From Geobacter sp. (GTDB taxonomy: Bacteria; Desulfobacterota; Desulfuromonadia; Geobacterales; Geobacteraceae): a stretch of DNA of 35,247 bases. Below the pieces are notes generated by a model. It worked only from the letters and a program-made list of their open reading frames with translations, was not told where the DNA came from and ran no database searches. Below are positions 5,967 through 14,313 of the stretch, piece by piece. The DNA is taken from the NCBI GenBank assembly GCA_003490025.1, contig DNJC01000026.1, positions 1 to 35,247 of the forward strand, written 5' to 3'. Made by a program: the position numbers and the translations under genes. Within the stretch, counting starts at the first letter, position 1. Every line of letters begins with the position of its first letter.

Positions 5967-7238
5967 TCAGGCAAAGAGCGGAACACTGGCGCCCAGGCCG
6001 TGAACGACGCTGGTGAAGGCGTTCCGGTTCTCTAGCTTCTCTGCGCCGAAACGCTCTTCGAAAAGCGCCCTGATGAACGGGATGCGCGAGGTCCCACCGG
6101 TGAGAAAGACGGTGTCGATTTTGCCGTGCGGGACTCCGGATCTGACGAGTACGTCGTCTATGCATCCCGCGATCTGCGCAAGGTTGCGGGCGTTGATAGC
6201 CTCGAACTCTTCCTTGGTTATCTTCTCCGAAATTGCCAGATCGCGCGCCTTGAAGCTCACTTCGGTCAGGTCAAGCTGTGACAGCTCGCATTTCGCCTTC
6301 TCGATCGATCTGAAGAGGGAGAAGCCGTAATTGTCGCTGATAAGGTGCTCCAGGTTTTCGATGGAGCCCCTGTTGGTGGCGGCATTTTTGATGAGCCTGA
6401 TCTGCTCCCTGATCTTTCTCGCCCTCAGCAAGGGAATCCTGTGCCACTGGCACAGGGTGTAGATGATGCTGTGGGGTATGTCGAACAGCTCTTCCTTCCC
6501 CATCCCCTTGTACTGGACTCCGCGACCGAAGTATTTGGCGATCTTTTCCCACATGATCTGGGAATCGAATTTATCGCCCGCGGTGTAGACGCCGCCCAGC
6601 GAGAGGACGTCGCTGCGCCGGTCGGAGCGGGCAAAGGCGCCACCTTTGACCCGGATCACGGTGAAGTCGGAGGTCCCTCCGCCAAAATCGCCGATGAAGA
6701 CGAGCTTTTCCGCGCCTGCCGGCAGGGACTCCTCGAAGGAAAGCGCCGCTGCCACCGGCTCGAACTGAAAGAAGATATGCCTGAAGCCGGCCTTGCGGGC
6801 GGCTTTCTCAAGCCGGCTCTGCGCCAGGGCATCCTTCTCGGGGTCCTCGGAAAAGAGCACTGGACGCCCAAGCACCACGCTGTCCACCGTGCACCCGACC
6901 CGCGCTTCGCCCTTGGCCTTGATCTTCCTGAGGATGATGGCGATGAGATCCTCGATGCAGTATTTCTTGCCGAACACCTCGGTCCCTTCGAAACTCCTGT
7001 TGGGGAGAAAGTTCTTTATGGACTGCATGAAGCGACCCGCCGCCCCGTCGTTCACGTAGTGGTTGATCGCCTCCTGCCCTGCAAAAACCTCGTCGTCCTC
7101 GTTGAAGTAGAGGACCGACCGCATAAGCGACGGGTTGCCGCTGTACTCGTCTATGTCGATGATCTCGACCTTGCCGTCACGGTAAATGGAAAGAGCCGAA
7201 TTGGTGGTGCCAAAGTCGACACCGAATACTACCTGCAT
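5967..7238 (-). CDS. Hsp70-family protein, ATPase domain only (YegD-like)
   Basis: This 423-residue actin-fold ATPase of the Hsp70 superfamily has phosphate-1 VDFGTTNSALS (about 7-17), phosphate-2 FIGDFGGGTSDFTVI (181-195) and the adenosine motif FLTGGTSRIPFIRALFEERF (about 385-404). It ends soon after the nucleotide-binding domain, so the classic DnaK peptide-binding domain and lid are absent. It resembles E. coli YegD-type proteins rather than DnaK, and its client is unknown. The start is set at ATG 7238 (MQVVFGVDFG), because AGGAG lies five bases upstream and the family starts just before this motif; an in-frame ATG at 7265 has no support. An intrinsic terminator sits immediately upstream of its ribosome binding site. 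No J-protein or GrpE is nearby. Confidence 0.9.
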   Translation of the reverse strand: MQVVFGVDFGTTNSALSIYRDGKVEIIDIDEYSGNPSLMRSVLYFNEDDEVFAGQEAINHYVNDGAAGRFMQSIKNFLPNRSFEGTEVFGKKYCIEDLIAIILRKIKAKGEARVGCTVDSVVLGRPVLFSEDPEKDALAQSRLEKAARKAGFRHIFFQFEPVAAALSFEESLPAGAEKLVFIGDFGGGTSDFTVIRVKGGAFARSDRRSDVLSLGGVYTAGDKFDSQIMWEKIAKYFGRGVQYKGMGKEELFDIPHSIIYTLCQWHRIPLLRARKIREQIRLIKNAATNRGSIENLEHLISDNYGFSLFRSIEKAKCELSQLDLTEVSFKARDLAISEKITKEEFEAINARNLAQIAGCIDDVLVRSGVPHGKIDTVFLTGGTSRIPFIRALFEERFGAEKLENRNAFTSVVHGLGASVPLFA

Positions 7239-7252
7239 GCTTACTCCTGGAG

Positions 7253-7293
7253 AAAAAAACGGCAAGGCCGGGTACCAAGACCCGCCTTGCCGT
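7253..7293 (-). terminator. Intrinsic terminator between the flavo-diiron and Hsp70 genes
   Basis: Read on the minus strand, ACGGCAAGGCGGGT pairs with ACCCGGCCTTGCCGT (one bulged base) and is followed by seven T residues. This is a canonical intrinsic terminator for the flavo-diiron transcript. Its T-run ends only about five bases before the AGGAG of the Hsp70-family gene, which has the same orientation. It could therefore also act as a leader attenuator for that gene. Confidence 0.8.
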
Positions 7294-7504
7294 AAGGTGC
7301 TCGATGTGCCTCGCGTATTGGCGCTAGCCGTTACGGAGGGTTGATGTCGTGTTGTAGCGTTAATGCTGCCGTGCTTAACGATGCGGTCCTATTTTTACCA
7401 GAAAGAGGCGGGTAGGTGCAAGCGGTTATCGCAGCAGGGGCAGATGGTGACTGGCGGCATCGGTACCCAATCACGCACTGTGAGCCTTGTGTCTTTTGGG
7501 AAGG

Positions 7505-8740
7505 CTATCTGGCTGCCAGCGCGGTCTCGCGCACCCGGCGCGCCAGCTCTGCGCCGCGCGAGACGAGGAGCCGCCGGTCCATTTCTAAGAGGGCTCCCTT
7601 GAATTCTACCGGCTCCAGGAACTGCCACTTCATTTTCTGGCGCTCCACGATCTCGTCCAACTCCCGCTGTGCGCCGCCCGACCAGCCGTAGCTTCCCGTC
7701 CTGAGGGCGAGCTTGCCGATCATCTGCTTGCGCCCCAGCTCATCGACCACCGCCGCCATGGGAGGAAACATCTTGAACTCGTAGGTGGGCATGGCCAGCA
7801 CGACACCCGTGGAGCGCCACACGGAGGCCAGAATGTCGCTGATGTGGCTCTGGGGCACCTGGTGCACGATTGCTTTCACTCCTTCCGAGGCAATCCCCTC
7901 CAGAATCGGCGCAACCGCCTTCTCCGTATTGCCGTACATGCTCCCCCACAACACCGTCACCACAGGCTCCGCCGGTCCCGCAAAGTAAGAGGCGAAGCGC
8001 TCGTACAGTGAGACGATCCGCTTCGGATCGCGCCGCCATACCAGACCGTGGCCCGGAGCAACGATCCGCGCCTGCAGATGCTCCAGCTTTTTGATGGCCC
8101 GGGTAACGGAAGGGGAGAAGCGGCACACTATGTTGGCGTAATAGCGCAACGCCTCCTTCTCGAAAAAGCGCAGTTGCTCCTCGTCCAGCTGATCGTCGTA
8201 CGGGGAGCTGCCGATGGCGCCGTAGCCGCCGAAGGCGTCGCAGGACATCAGGGTGCCGGTGGATTCCTCGAAGGTCACCATGGTGTCCGGCCAGTGCAGG
8301 TTCGGTGTTTCCTCGAAGAGGAGCTTCATCCCGTCCCCGAGGTCGATGCTGTCGCCGGAAGATACGGTGCGGTACTTGATGTCCAGTCCGTAAAAGGCAT
8401 TGGCCAGTTCCTGCCCCTTCTGGGTAATCACCACCTCGAAGTTGTTGGTGATCTTTTGAAATGACTTGAGCCACCCCGTGTGGTCGGGTTCGGTGTGATT
8501 GATGATCACGTAGCGGATGTCCTTGACGTCGACGCCGATCTCGTCCATCTGGGCGTACAGCGTCTCAGGCACCCCGTCCCAATCGCAGACGCCGTCCACG
8601 ATGGCCACCTCGCGCCCTTTGACCACGTACGAATTCATGGAGCATCCGTGCGGCAGGGGCCATATCCCTTCGAAAAGTGTGTCGGACTCGATGTTGGCCG
8701 AGAGCCGGAAAATCTTGTCGGTAACCTGTGAGGCCTGCAT
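7505..8740 (-). CDS. A-type flavoprotein (flavo-diiron NO/O2 reductase)
   Basis: This 411-residue flavo-diiron protein has an N-terminal metallo-beta-lactamase-like domain carrying the non-haem diiron site and a C-terminal flavodoxin domain that binds FMN. The visible iron ligands are His82, Glu84, Asp86 and His87 in NHTEPDHTGW, His149 in NLHWPD, Asp168 in SCDAFGG and His231 in PGHGLVW. The FMN loop is LWGSMYGNTEKAV at about 264-276. Such soluble enzymes reduce O2 to water or NO to N2O in anaerobes, with electrons from rubredoxin or related donors; no rubredoxin gene is next to it. The start at 8740 has AAGGAGA about nine bases upstream, and the conserved N-terminus begins there. It is followed by a strong terminator, so it is probably monocistronic. 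The protein is a standard length with no missing ligand. Confidence 0.95.
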   Translation of the reverse strand: MQASQVTDKIFRLSANIESDTLFEGIWPLPHGCSMNSYVVKGREVAIVDGVCDWDGVPETLYAQMDEIGVDVKDIRYVIINHTEPDHTGWLKSFQKITNNFEVVITQKGQELANAFYGLDIKYRTVSSGDSIDLGDGMKLLFEETPNLHWPDTMVTFEESTGTLMSCDAFGGYGAIGSSPYDDQLDEEQLRFFEKEALRYYANIVCRFSPSVTRAIKKLEHLQARIVAPGHGLVWRRDPKRIVSLYERFASYFAGPAEPVVTVLWGSMYGNTEKAVAPILEGIASEGVKAIVHQVPQSHISDILASVWRSTGVVLAMPTYEFKMFPPMAAVVDELGRKQMIGKLALRTGSYGWSGGAQRELDEIVERQKMKWQFLEPVEFKGALLEMDRRLLVSRGAELARRVRETALAAR

Positions 8741-8756
8741 ACTCTGTTTCTCCTTT

Positions 8757-8779
8757 CTAGATGACGTCAATCCATCTAG
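8757..8779. promoter_or_regulatory. Inverted repeat in the flavo-diiron gene leader
   Basis: CTAGATG at 8757-8763 and CATCTAG at 8773-8779 form a 7-bp perfect inverted repeat with a 9-bp spacer. It ends at the ribosome binding site of the flavo-diiron gene. It could be an operator or an RNA hairpin masking translation start. No regulator is assigned. Confidence 0.4.
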
Positions 8780-8902
8780 CACGACACATGCCACTGTTCT
8801 TCGGAGAAGGAATCCCGCATCACACCTGCGAAACCGCTACCCGAATGTAACATCTGTTAGATAAATGAGCGCAGGGTTGCTCAATACTGAGGCAGAGAGC
8901 CT

Positions 8903-9847
8903 CTAAGCCCTCTGGCCAGCCGCAATTTGGCGCAAATGGCTGATGTCGCGCAGCGGTGGTGCTCCAAACAACCGATTGTACTCGCGGCTGAACTGCGAAG
9001 GACTTTCATAGCCCACATTAAACGCTGCAGTTGCCGCATCCAACCGTTCTGTAAGCATTAGCCGCCTGGCTTCATTCAAGCGCAGCTGCTTTTGAAACTG
9101 CAAGGGGCTTAACGCTGTCATCGACCGGAAGTGGTGATGAAACGTGGAACTGCTCATGCGCGCCTGTTCCGCGAGATCTTCGATATGCAACGGCTGCGCA
9201 TAGTTACTCTTCAGCCAATCGATAGCCCGCGCTATCTGTTGACTCTGGCTCCCCGCCGAAGCTATCTGGCGCAGGCGGGCACCCTGATCGCCCACAAGCA
9301 GACGGTAGATGATTTCCCGCTCGATAACCGGCGCCAGGATCGGAATGTCCTTCTCGTCGGCAAGCAGTTCGATCAACCGCTGGAAGGCGTTGAGCAGCGG
9401 CAGCGTTACCTCGCCGGTCGCCATGCCGCGGCTTGATTGCTGCGCACGCGGCTGCGGCAGGTTGCTGTCCACCATCAGTTGTGAAATCTCGCGCAGATCG
9501 AGTTTGAGCCTGAGCCCGAGGTAAGGCTTCTGCGGACTCGCTTCGAGAATCTCCACAATGGTCGGCAGGTGCACGGACGTGATCAGATAGTTGTGCGCGT
9601 CATAGACGTAGGTATCGTCTCCGAGCAGCACCCGCTTGGACCCTTGCGCGATCAGGCATATGCTCGGTTCATACATGCCGCTGAACGGCTCGGTCGGTCG
9701 ATCCCTTCGGAACAGCGACAACGCGGGGATCGGCGTCGTGAACAGCTCCCCGTCTTCGGTGCATCGAGCAATGCTCTTCGCCAGAGCCGTAAGGGCAACT
9801 TCCATGCTGTTACTGTCGACATCCTGCATTGCGGTCTCGTTTCGCAT
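8903..9847 (-). CDS. AraC-family transcriptional regulator
   Basis: This is a 314-residue regulator. The N-terminal half (about 25-185) matches the AraC_N type domain, with motifs such as YEPSICLIAQGSKRVLLGD and YLITSVHLPTIVEI. The C-terminal part (about 210-308) holds the two helix-turn-helix units of AraC proteins (LHIEDLAEQARMSSSTFHHHF and the conserved GYESPSQFSREYNRLFG). Proteins of this subgroup usually activate oxidoreductase or efflux genes in response to small molecules; the ligand cannot be told here. The start at 9847 has AGGAGG five bases upstream. The flavo-diiron gene downstream on the same strand is separated by about 160 bp and its own leader. The gene is divergent from the DUF898 gene at 10142, so either could be a target. 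Confidence 0.92.
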   Translation of the reverse strand: MRNETAMQDVDSNSMEVALTALAKSIARCTEDGELFTTPIPALSLFRRDRPTEPFSGMYEPSICLIAQGSKRVLLGDDTYVYDAHNYLITSVHLPTIVEILEASPQKPYLGLRLKLDLREISQLMVDSNLPQPRAQQSSRGMATGEVTLPLLNAFQRLIELLADEKDIPILAPVIEREIIYRLLVGDQGARLRQIASAGSQSQQIARAIDWLKSNYAQPLHIEDLAEQARMSSSTFHHHFRSMTALSPLQFQKQLRLNEARRLMLTERLDAATAAFNVGYESPSQFSREYNRLFGAPPLRDISHLRQIAAGQRA

Positions 9848-10062
9848 ACATTCCTCCTGCATGAATACTACCCGACCCCTTTGGGCGTTACAACATGTTT
9901 CCAGAGGCTAGCACGATCAGGCAAGAAATCGGCAGGATCGTTCTACATCCCCCTGTTTGCTCGGGCGTAGGATACGTCTACTATGCGCCAGCCAAATCCA
10001 CCGGAGGGTTGGCGGAGATATCGTAGAGATAGGTCGACTGCCCCCTCGTGGACATATTTCAA

Positions 10063-10092
10063 TTGATAACAACTAACGCGGCATGCTAGGAT
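10063..10092 (+). promoter_or_regulatory. Candidate sigma-70 promoter for the DUF898-M48 operon
   Basis: TTGATA at 10063-10068 and TAGGAT at 10087-10092 are separated by 18 bp and lie about 50 bp upstream of the DUF898 start. The remaining part of the 294-bp divergent intergenic region shows nothing else that I can name. Confidence 0.45.
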
Positions 10093-10141
10093 GCAGCCCG
10101 AGTAACGGCTGCATTCCCCGTCGTTTCGTCCAGGGAGGAAC

Positions 10142-11353
10142 ATGCCTGCTATCACCCTGACCTGCCCCGTCTGTCAATTCTCCAAGCAGATGGACGTCAG
10201 CGTCGAACCGCGGCCGGGTACCACGGTCACCTGTCCCGCCTGCAAGTCCTTGTTCCCCTTCGAGTCCAACCATCCTGGCACAGACTCCGGTGCAGGGGAC
10301 ATCCCCCCTTCGCTTCCGGGAGACGGAGCGGCCCCGCCACCCGCGCAACCGGCCCGCCAGGAACGCCGCACCCTCACCTTCGAATTCACCGGCAATGCCA
10401 GGGAATACTTCGGCATCTGGATCGTCAACACGCTGCTGCGCATCGTCACTCTCGGTTTCTATTCCCCTTGGGCTAAGGTGCGCAAGCGGCGCTACTTTTA
10501 CGGCAACACCCTCCTCGACGGAGCCCACTTCGATTTCCTCGCCGACCCTTGGGCGATCCTGAAGGGGTGGTTCATCGCCGGCCTGTTTTTCAGCCTCTAC
10601 TCCCTTACCTCGCGGATCAGCCCTCTGGTCGGCTCCGCCTTCATGCTGGTTTTCCTGGGCGTCTTCCCCTGGGTCGTGGTCAGGTCGCGCATCTTCAACC
10701 TGAGGAACACCGCCCACCGCAATATCCGTTTCGGGTTCAACGCCGACTACCGCGAGGCGTACCGGGTTTTCCTCTGGTGGCAGTTGCTGCTTCCCTTTAC
10801 GATGGGACTCCTCGCGCCGTATATCTCTTACCGCCAGAAGCGTTTCCTGGTGGAGAACAGCCGCTTCGGCACTACCCCGTTTCGCTTCCACGCGACCCCC
10901 GGCGACTACTTCCGGATTTTTCTTCCCCTCGTCATCCTGATGCCCATTGCCGCCGCCGCGGCCGTCGGCGTCGTACTGCTCAAGCCCAACGCTCTTACCC
11001 TGGCGCTTCCCGCTGGGCTCTTCCTGGTCGTGTATCTCGTCGCCGCCGTGTATGTCCGGACCGCTCTCACCAACCTGACCTGGAGTTCGACGAGCTTGGG
11101 AAAGCACCGGTTCACCTGCGCCCTCAGGCTGCGCGATCTGCTCTGGATCTACCTCTCCAACGCGGTTGCCGTCCTCTGCAGCCTGGGACTGCTGGCGCCT
11201 TGGGCTGCGGTCCGCCTGGTACGCTATCGTCTGGAGCGCCTCACCGCATCGGGTGTGGGCGGCTTTGACGTCATCCTCGCCTCGGCGGACCGGCAGGTCG
11301 GCGCCGCCCCGGAGGAGTTGGGGGACATGCTGGGGTTCGATTTAGGCCTATGA
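10142..11353 (+). CDS. DUF898 (YjgN-like) membrane protein with N-terminal zinc ribbon
   Basis: This is a 403-residue protein. Residues 1-40 form a zinc-ribbon-like motif with Cys8, Cys11, Cys31 and Cys34 (TCPVC and TCPAC), similar to the MJ0042-type finger. A short Pro-rich linker leads to a DUF898 integral membrane domain (about 78-395). Its signature is FEFTGNAREYFGIWIVNTLL, then LGFYSPWAKVRKRRYFYGNT, and several hydrophobic helices in repeated blocks. DUF898/YjgN proteins are inner-membrane proteins without known activity. The start at 10142 has GGGAGGAAC directly upstream. It overlaps the next gene, an M48 protease, by four bases (ATGA), so the two are translationally coupled and probably work together at the membrane. 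Confidence 0.9.
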   Translation: MPAITLTCPVCQFSKQMDVSVEPRPGTTVTCPACKSLFPFESNHPGTDSGAGDIPPSLPGDGAAPPPAQPARQERRTLTFEFTGNAREYFGIWIVNTLLRIVTLGFYSPWAKVRKRRYFYGNTLLDGAHFDFLADPWAILKGWFIAGLFFSLYSLTSRISPLVGSAFMLVFLGVFPWVVVRSRIFNLRNTAHRNIRFGFNADYREAYRVFLWWQLLLPFTMGLLAPYISYRQKRFLVENSRFGTTPFRFHATPGDYFRIFLPLVILMPIAAAAAVGVVLLKPNALTLALPAGLFLVVYLVAAVYVRTALTNLTWSSTSLGKHRFTCALRLRDLLWIYLSNAVAVLCSLGLLAPWAAVRLVRYRLERLTASGVGGFDVILASADRQVGAAPEELGDMLGFDLGL

Positions 11354-12381
11354 GGGATTCCTGCACCGCAATATGGTACGACGGCCGCACCTCTCAGCAG
11401 CGCGAGGTAACGGTACGCCTTGTCGAGGGCTCGTTGTCGCTATCGGGACCGGGGGGCGATCGCTTGTACGCCCTGGCAGAGGTCGACATCGACCCGCCTC
11501 TGGGCAGGGTGAGGCGCACGCTGCGCTTTCCGGACGGCGCCGCCGCCGAGACGGACGCTGCTGACTTCGTGGAGGAACTGCTGCGCAAGCAGGGGAAGAG
11601 GAGAGCCCTGCGTGGCGTGCACCGCTGGGAGATGAGCCTTGTCAGGGCGCTGGCGGCGCTGGCGGCGACGCTCCTCATCGTCCTTGGCTTTCTACGTTTC
11701 GGTGTTCCCTTTCTGGCGCAGAAGGTAGCCTTTGCCCTCCCCGCGGCAACCGAGGAATTGATCGGTCGGGAGACCCTGCAGATCCTGGACAAGGTGGCCA
11801 TCCAACCAAGCGCGCTCCCCCCGCAACGCAGGGAGGAGTTGACGCGTCGTTTCCGCTCCATGACCGCAGGTCACCCGGAACGCAAGCGGTGGCGCCTGGA
11901 GTTTCGCGCTTCCAAGACCATAGGCGCCAATGCCTTTGCCCTGCCGTCTGGGATCGTCGTCATGACCGACCGGATGGTAGAATTGGCCGAAAACGACGAC
12001 CAGGTCGTCGGCGTGCTGGCGCATGAGATCGGGCATCTGACCCACAGGCACGCGCTGCGCCATCTGCTGCAGAATTCCGTCACTGCCCTGGTGGTCGCCA
12101 CCCTGACGGGAGATATCGTCTCGGCGAGTTCGCTTGCCGCCACGATGCCTACCGTCCTCATCGACGCCAAGTACTCACGCGACTTCGAGCGGGAAGCCGA
12201 TGCCGCCGCCGTCGAGTACCTGAAGCAGAAGGGGATTCCGGTGCGGCGCTATGCCGAGATCCTGGCGCGGCTCGATGCGGATCATTTCAGAGAGCGCAGC
12301 GCCGCCCCCCGCCTGGGGGGATTGATCGACAACCACCCCCTGATGCTGGAGAGGGTGCAAAGGGTGCTGGCCGCCGAGTAG
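11350..12381 (+). CDS. M48-family zinc metalloprotease, membrane anchored
   Basis: This 343-residue protein has an N-terminal cytoplasmic-like region (1-95), one strong transmembrane helix (about 98-116) and a C-terminal M48 peptidase domain. The zinc motif is HEIGH at 225-229 with the third ligand Glu282 in DFEREADAAAVEYL. Unlike HtpX it has a single clear N-terminal helix and no repeat domain. The family cleaves misfolded or surplus envelope proteins. The start overlaps the DUF898 stop by four bases (ATGA). A protein with a signal peptide and DUF5684-like membrane domain follows 47 bp later. The N-terminal beta-like segment resembles regions seen in other DUF898-linked M48 proteases, but that is recall, not proof. 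Confidence 0.93.
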   Translation: MRDSCTAIWYDGRTSQQREVTVRLVEGSLSLSGPGGDRLYALAEVDIDPPLGRVRRTLRFPDGAAAETDAADFVEELLRKQGKRRALRGVHRWEMSLVRALAALAATLLIVLGFLRFGVPFLAQKVAFALPAATEELIGRETLQILDKVAIQPSALPPQRREELTRRFRSMTAGHPERKRWRLEFRASKTIGANAFALPSGIVVMTDRMVELAENDDQVVGVLAHEIGHLTHRHALRHLLQNSVTALVVATLTGDIVSASSLAATMPTVLIDAKYSRDFEREADAAAVEYLKQKGIPVRRYAEILARLDADHFRERSAAPRLGGLIDNHPLMLERVQRVLAAE

Positions 12382-12428
12382 ACGCGGGTCCCACAAATTA
12401 CAAAAGAGGCAGGAATGGGGAGGGGCGC

Positions 12429-13487
12429 ATGAAGGCTTTGTTCAGAACCGGCTTTCTGGTGCTGGCCGTGTGGCTGGGACTGTCGGGAGTTTCTTTCGCC
12501 AAACAGGTGTTCCTGGAGGACGGCAGCGTCCTCGACTGCGAGTCCTTTTGGAGGCGCAACGGGCAGCTGGTAGTCAAGGTGAATCGGGATATCGTCCTGG
12601 AGTTCGCCCCCGGCGAAGTGGACCTCCGCAAGACCCTGCAGCAGGCAAAACGGAAGACCCCGCATGTGAAGCGGAAGAGCCCCCGGGCCAAGCATCCCAA
12701 GGGGGCATCCGCGGTCGGAGTTCCTGCTTCGGCCGCACAGGCCGCCGCAGGCCCGGACCAGGCGAACCCCGTGCAACCGTCGGCGCCGGTGCCGGCCCCG
12801 GCTGCAGCGACGATGGCGGCCAAGGCCGCCCCTGCGCCGCCGACAGCCGTCCCGGTTGCCGCGGCCGAGCCGGCAGCTCGACCCGAACCGGAGCCAGCGG
12901 CTTCCCCGGCGCCCGCCCCGGTTTTGGACAAGGCCGAGTTGGAGCGCCGCACCAAGGAAAATGTCGAGATGATGGCGGAGGCGATACGGAAGAACGACCA
13001 GGAGCTGATGAAGAAGGCTGTCGAGGCGCAGAAGACCTTGGTGCAACAGCAAACGCAGGCGCAAAAAAAAGCCCCTGATGCAGCCAGTGGGGCCCCTAAG
13101 CCTGAACCGCCGTGGTTCAAATACTTCCTCATGCTGGCCTTCAGCGGACTGCTGATCATCATCGCCATGTGGGTCATTTTCCAGAAGGCCGGCCACTCCG
13201 GAGTGAAGAGCATCATCCCCGTTTACAACTTTTACGTGCTGATGCAGATTTCAGGCAAGCCCGGTTGGTGGTGCTTCCTTCTCTTCGTTCCCCTGGTAGG
13301 TTTTGCAATCCAATTGCTGGCAATGCTCTCGCTGGCGGAGAAATTCCGAAGGAGTGCCGCATTCGGAGTCGGACTGCTGCTTCTCCCCGTGTTCTTTTTC
13401 CCCTTGCTCGCCTTTGGCGGATCCAAGTACGGAGGCACCGCTGAGGAGTTGAACTTTACCTTCTCGGAAGAGCCTCCGGTGCGGTGA
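12429..13487 (+). CDS. DUF5684-like membrane protein with Ala/Pro-rich linker
   Basis: This 352-residue protein is built in four parts. There is a signal peptide (about 1-24), then a short beta-type segment with FLEDGSVLDCESFWRRNG. A long low-complexity Lys/Ala/Pro linker (about 72-165) and a charged, probable coiled-coil stretch (about 168-205) follow. The C-terminal membrane domain (about 225-345) matches the DUF5684 pattern: IIPVYNFYVLMQISGKPGWW, then FVPLVGFAIQLLAM and a final LLPVFFFPLLAFGGSKYGG. The N-terminus and linker should lie in the periplasm. The start at 12429 has GGGGAGGGG six bases upstream. It lies 47 bp after the M48 protease gene and is probably in the same transcription unit. 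Its function is unknown; a role in envelope quality control with the two upstream genes is inference. Confidence 0.85.
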   Translation: MKALFRTGFLVLAVWLGLSGVSFAKQVFLEDGSVLDCESFWRRNGQLVVKVNRDIVLEFAPGEVDLRKTLQQAKRKTPHVKRKSPRAKHPKGASAVGVPASAAQAAAGPDQANPVQPSAPVPAPAAATMAAKAAPAPPTAVPVAAAEPAARPEPEPAASPAPAPVLDKAELERRTKENVEMMAEAIRKNDQELMKKAVEAQKTLVQQQTQAQKKAPDAASGAPKPEPPWFKYFLMLAFSGLLIIIAMWVIFQKAGHSGVKSIIPVYNFYVLMQISGKPGWWCFLLFVPLVGFAIQLLAMLSLAEKFRRSAAFGVGLLLLPVFFFPLLAFGGSKYGGTAEELNFTFSEEPPVR

Positions 13488-13603
13488 GATGACATATTAA
13501 GTTCCACATCGACCACCTGCGCGAGATACTGGCGGCTCTATCGTCCGAATGATCCTGCGAGGTCGGCGTCAGGTTCCTGTTCCTACGCAGGGACGCCTAC
13601 AAG

Positions 13604-14170
13604 TCACATTGGTTGCTTTTCTGCTTTCTCACTTTCCCTGACTGGGATCTTACGGATTTCTTCTAAATATTTTCTTTGCCGCTTGCCTGACAGGTCTTCC
13701 GAGGATACTGATCTGTATTTAGCATTGGAGTATCTGAAAGTTTCCAGTGTTCCGGTGCCGGCACCTGAACGTGTATATGCCTGGATATCAGGAAAAGATT
13801 GACCAGCTTTTCCCCGCAAAACGATTACTGGGTCGCCAAATAGCTCACCAAGCCGCTTTCTGGATTTCCCATCTATCATGATGTAAAGGCAGCCGCCGCT
13901 ACTACATAGGCTTTCATGTGACTTGATGAGGATCTCGCATGAACCGTCCTGGTTTAAGTCGTAGAGAAAAACCTGAGGCGATGAGTCTTGGGAATAGACA
14001 AGTTCGTCTTCAAGGACGGACTTGAGATTCGGTATGTTTTCAAGGTGTTCGGTTTTGAAGGATTGTTGGCGGTCGATTTTGAATTGCGGCAATCCTGCGG
14101 CGTGAGCGTTTGAAACGATCGAAAGAAGAAGGAAGAGCAGGGTGAAGTTACAAATGTTACCAGCGTTCAT
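13604..14170 (-). CDS. Secreted hypothetical protein
   Basis: This 188-residue protein has a signal peptide (about 1-24, ending SNAHA). The mature part has a short calcium-loop-like motif, LYDLNQDGSCEILI, of the kind found in FG-GAP or EF-hand-like repeats, and two close cysteines (LCSSGGCLY) that could form a disulfide. The C-terminal 35 residues are highly charged. It has no named family that I recognise. The start at 14170 has AAGGGA about nine bases upstream. The lower GC content and its place beside a broken Fic gene and a toxin-antitoxin pair suggest accessory DNA. The 116 bp after its stop hold no gene. Confidence 0.65.
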   Translation of the reverse strand: MNAGNICNFTLLFLLLSIVSNAHAAGLPQFKIDRQQSFKTEHLENIPNLKSVLEDELVYSQDSSPQVFLYDLNQDGSCEILIKSHESLCSSGGCLYIMIDGKSRKRLGELFGDPVIVLRGKAGQSFPDIQAYTRSGAGTGTLETFRYSNAKYRSVSSEDLSGKRQRKYLEEIRKIPVRESEKAEKQPM

Positions 14171-14313
14171 ATAGGTCCCTTCCGAGTCTGCTGGAGAACG
14201 GTTCGTTAGGGCAATTTAAATTAAAAAATGATGTGAATCAAGTTAATTATCCACACGGAATCTTCGCTTTCCGTCCCACCTCCCGTCTCTAAACATATTG
14301 TTGTCTGTTGGCC

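Noticed and set aside
4889..6053. attL/attR pair of an integrated element in the Hsp70 gene
   Set aside because: The two copies differ only at third codon positions, as expected for diverged coding sequences, and no integrase is present. A paralogue relic explains it better.
13497..13555. A short frame reading FHIDHLREILAALSSE
   Set aside because: It is too short, without start or ribosome binding site. It may be a gene fragment but cannot be assigned.
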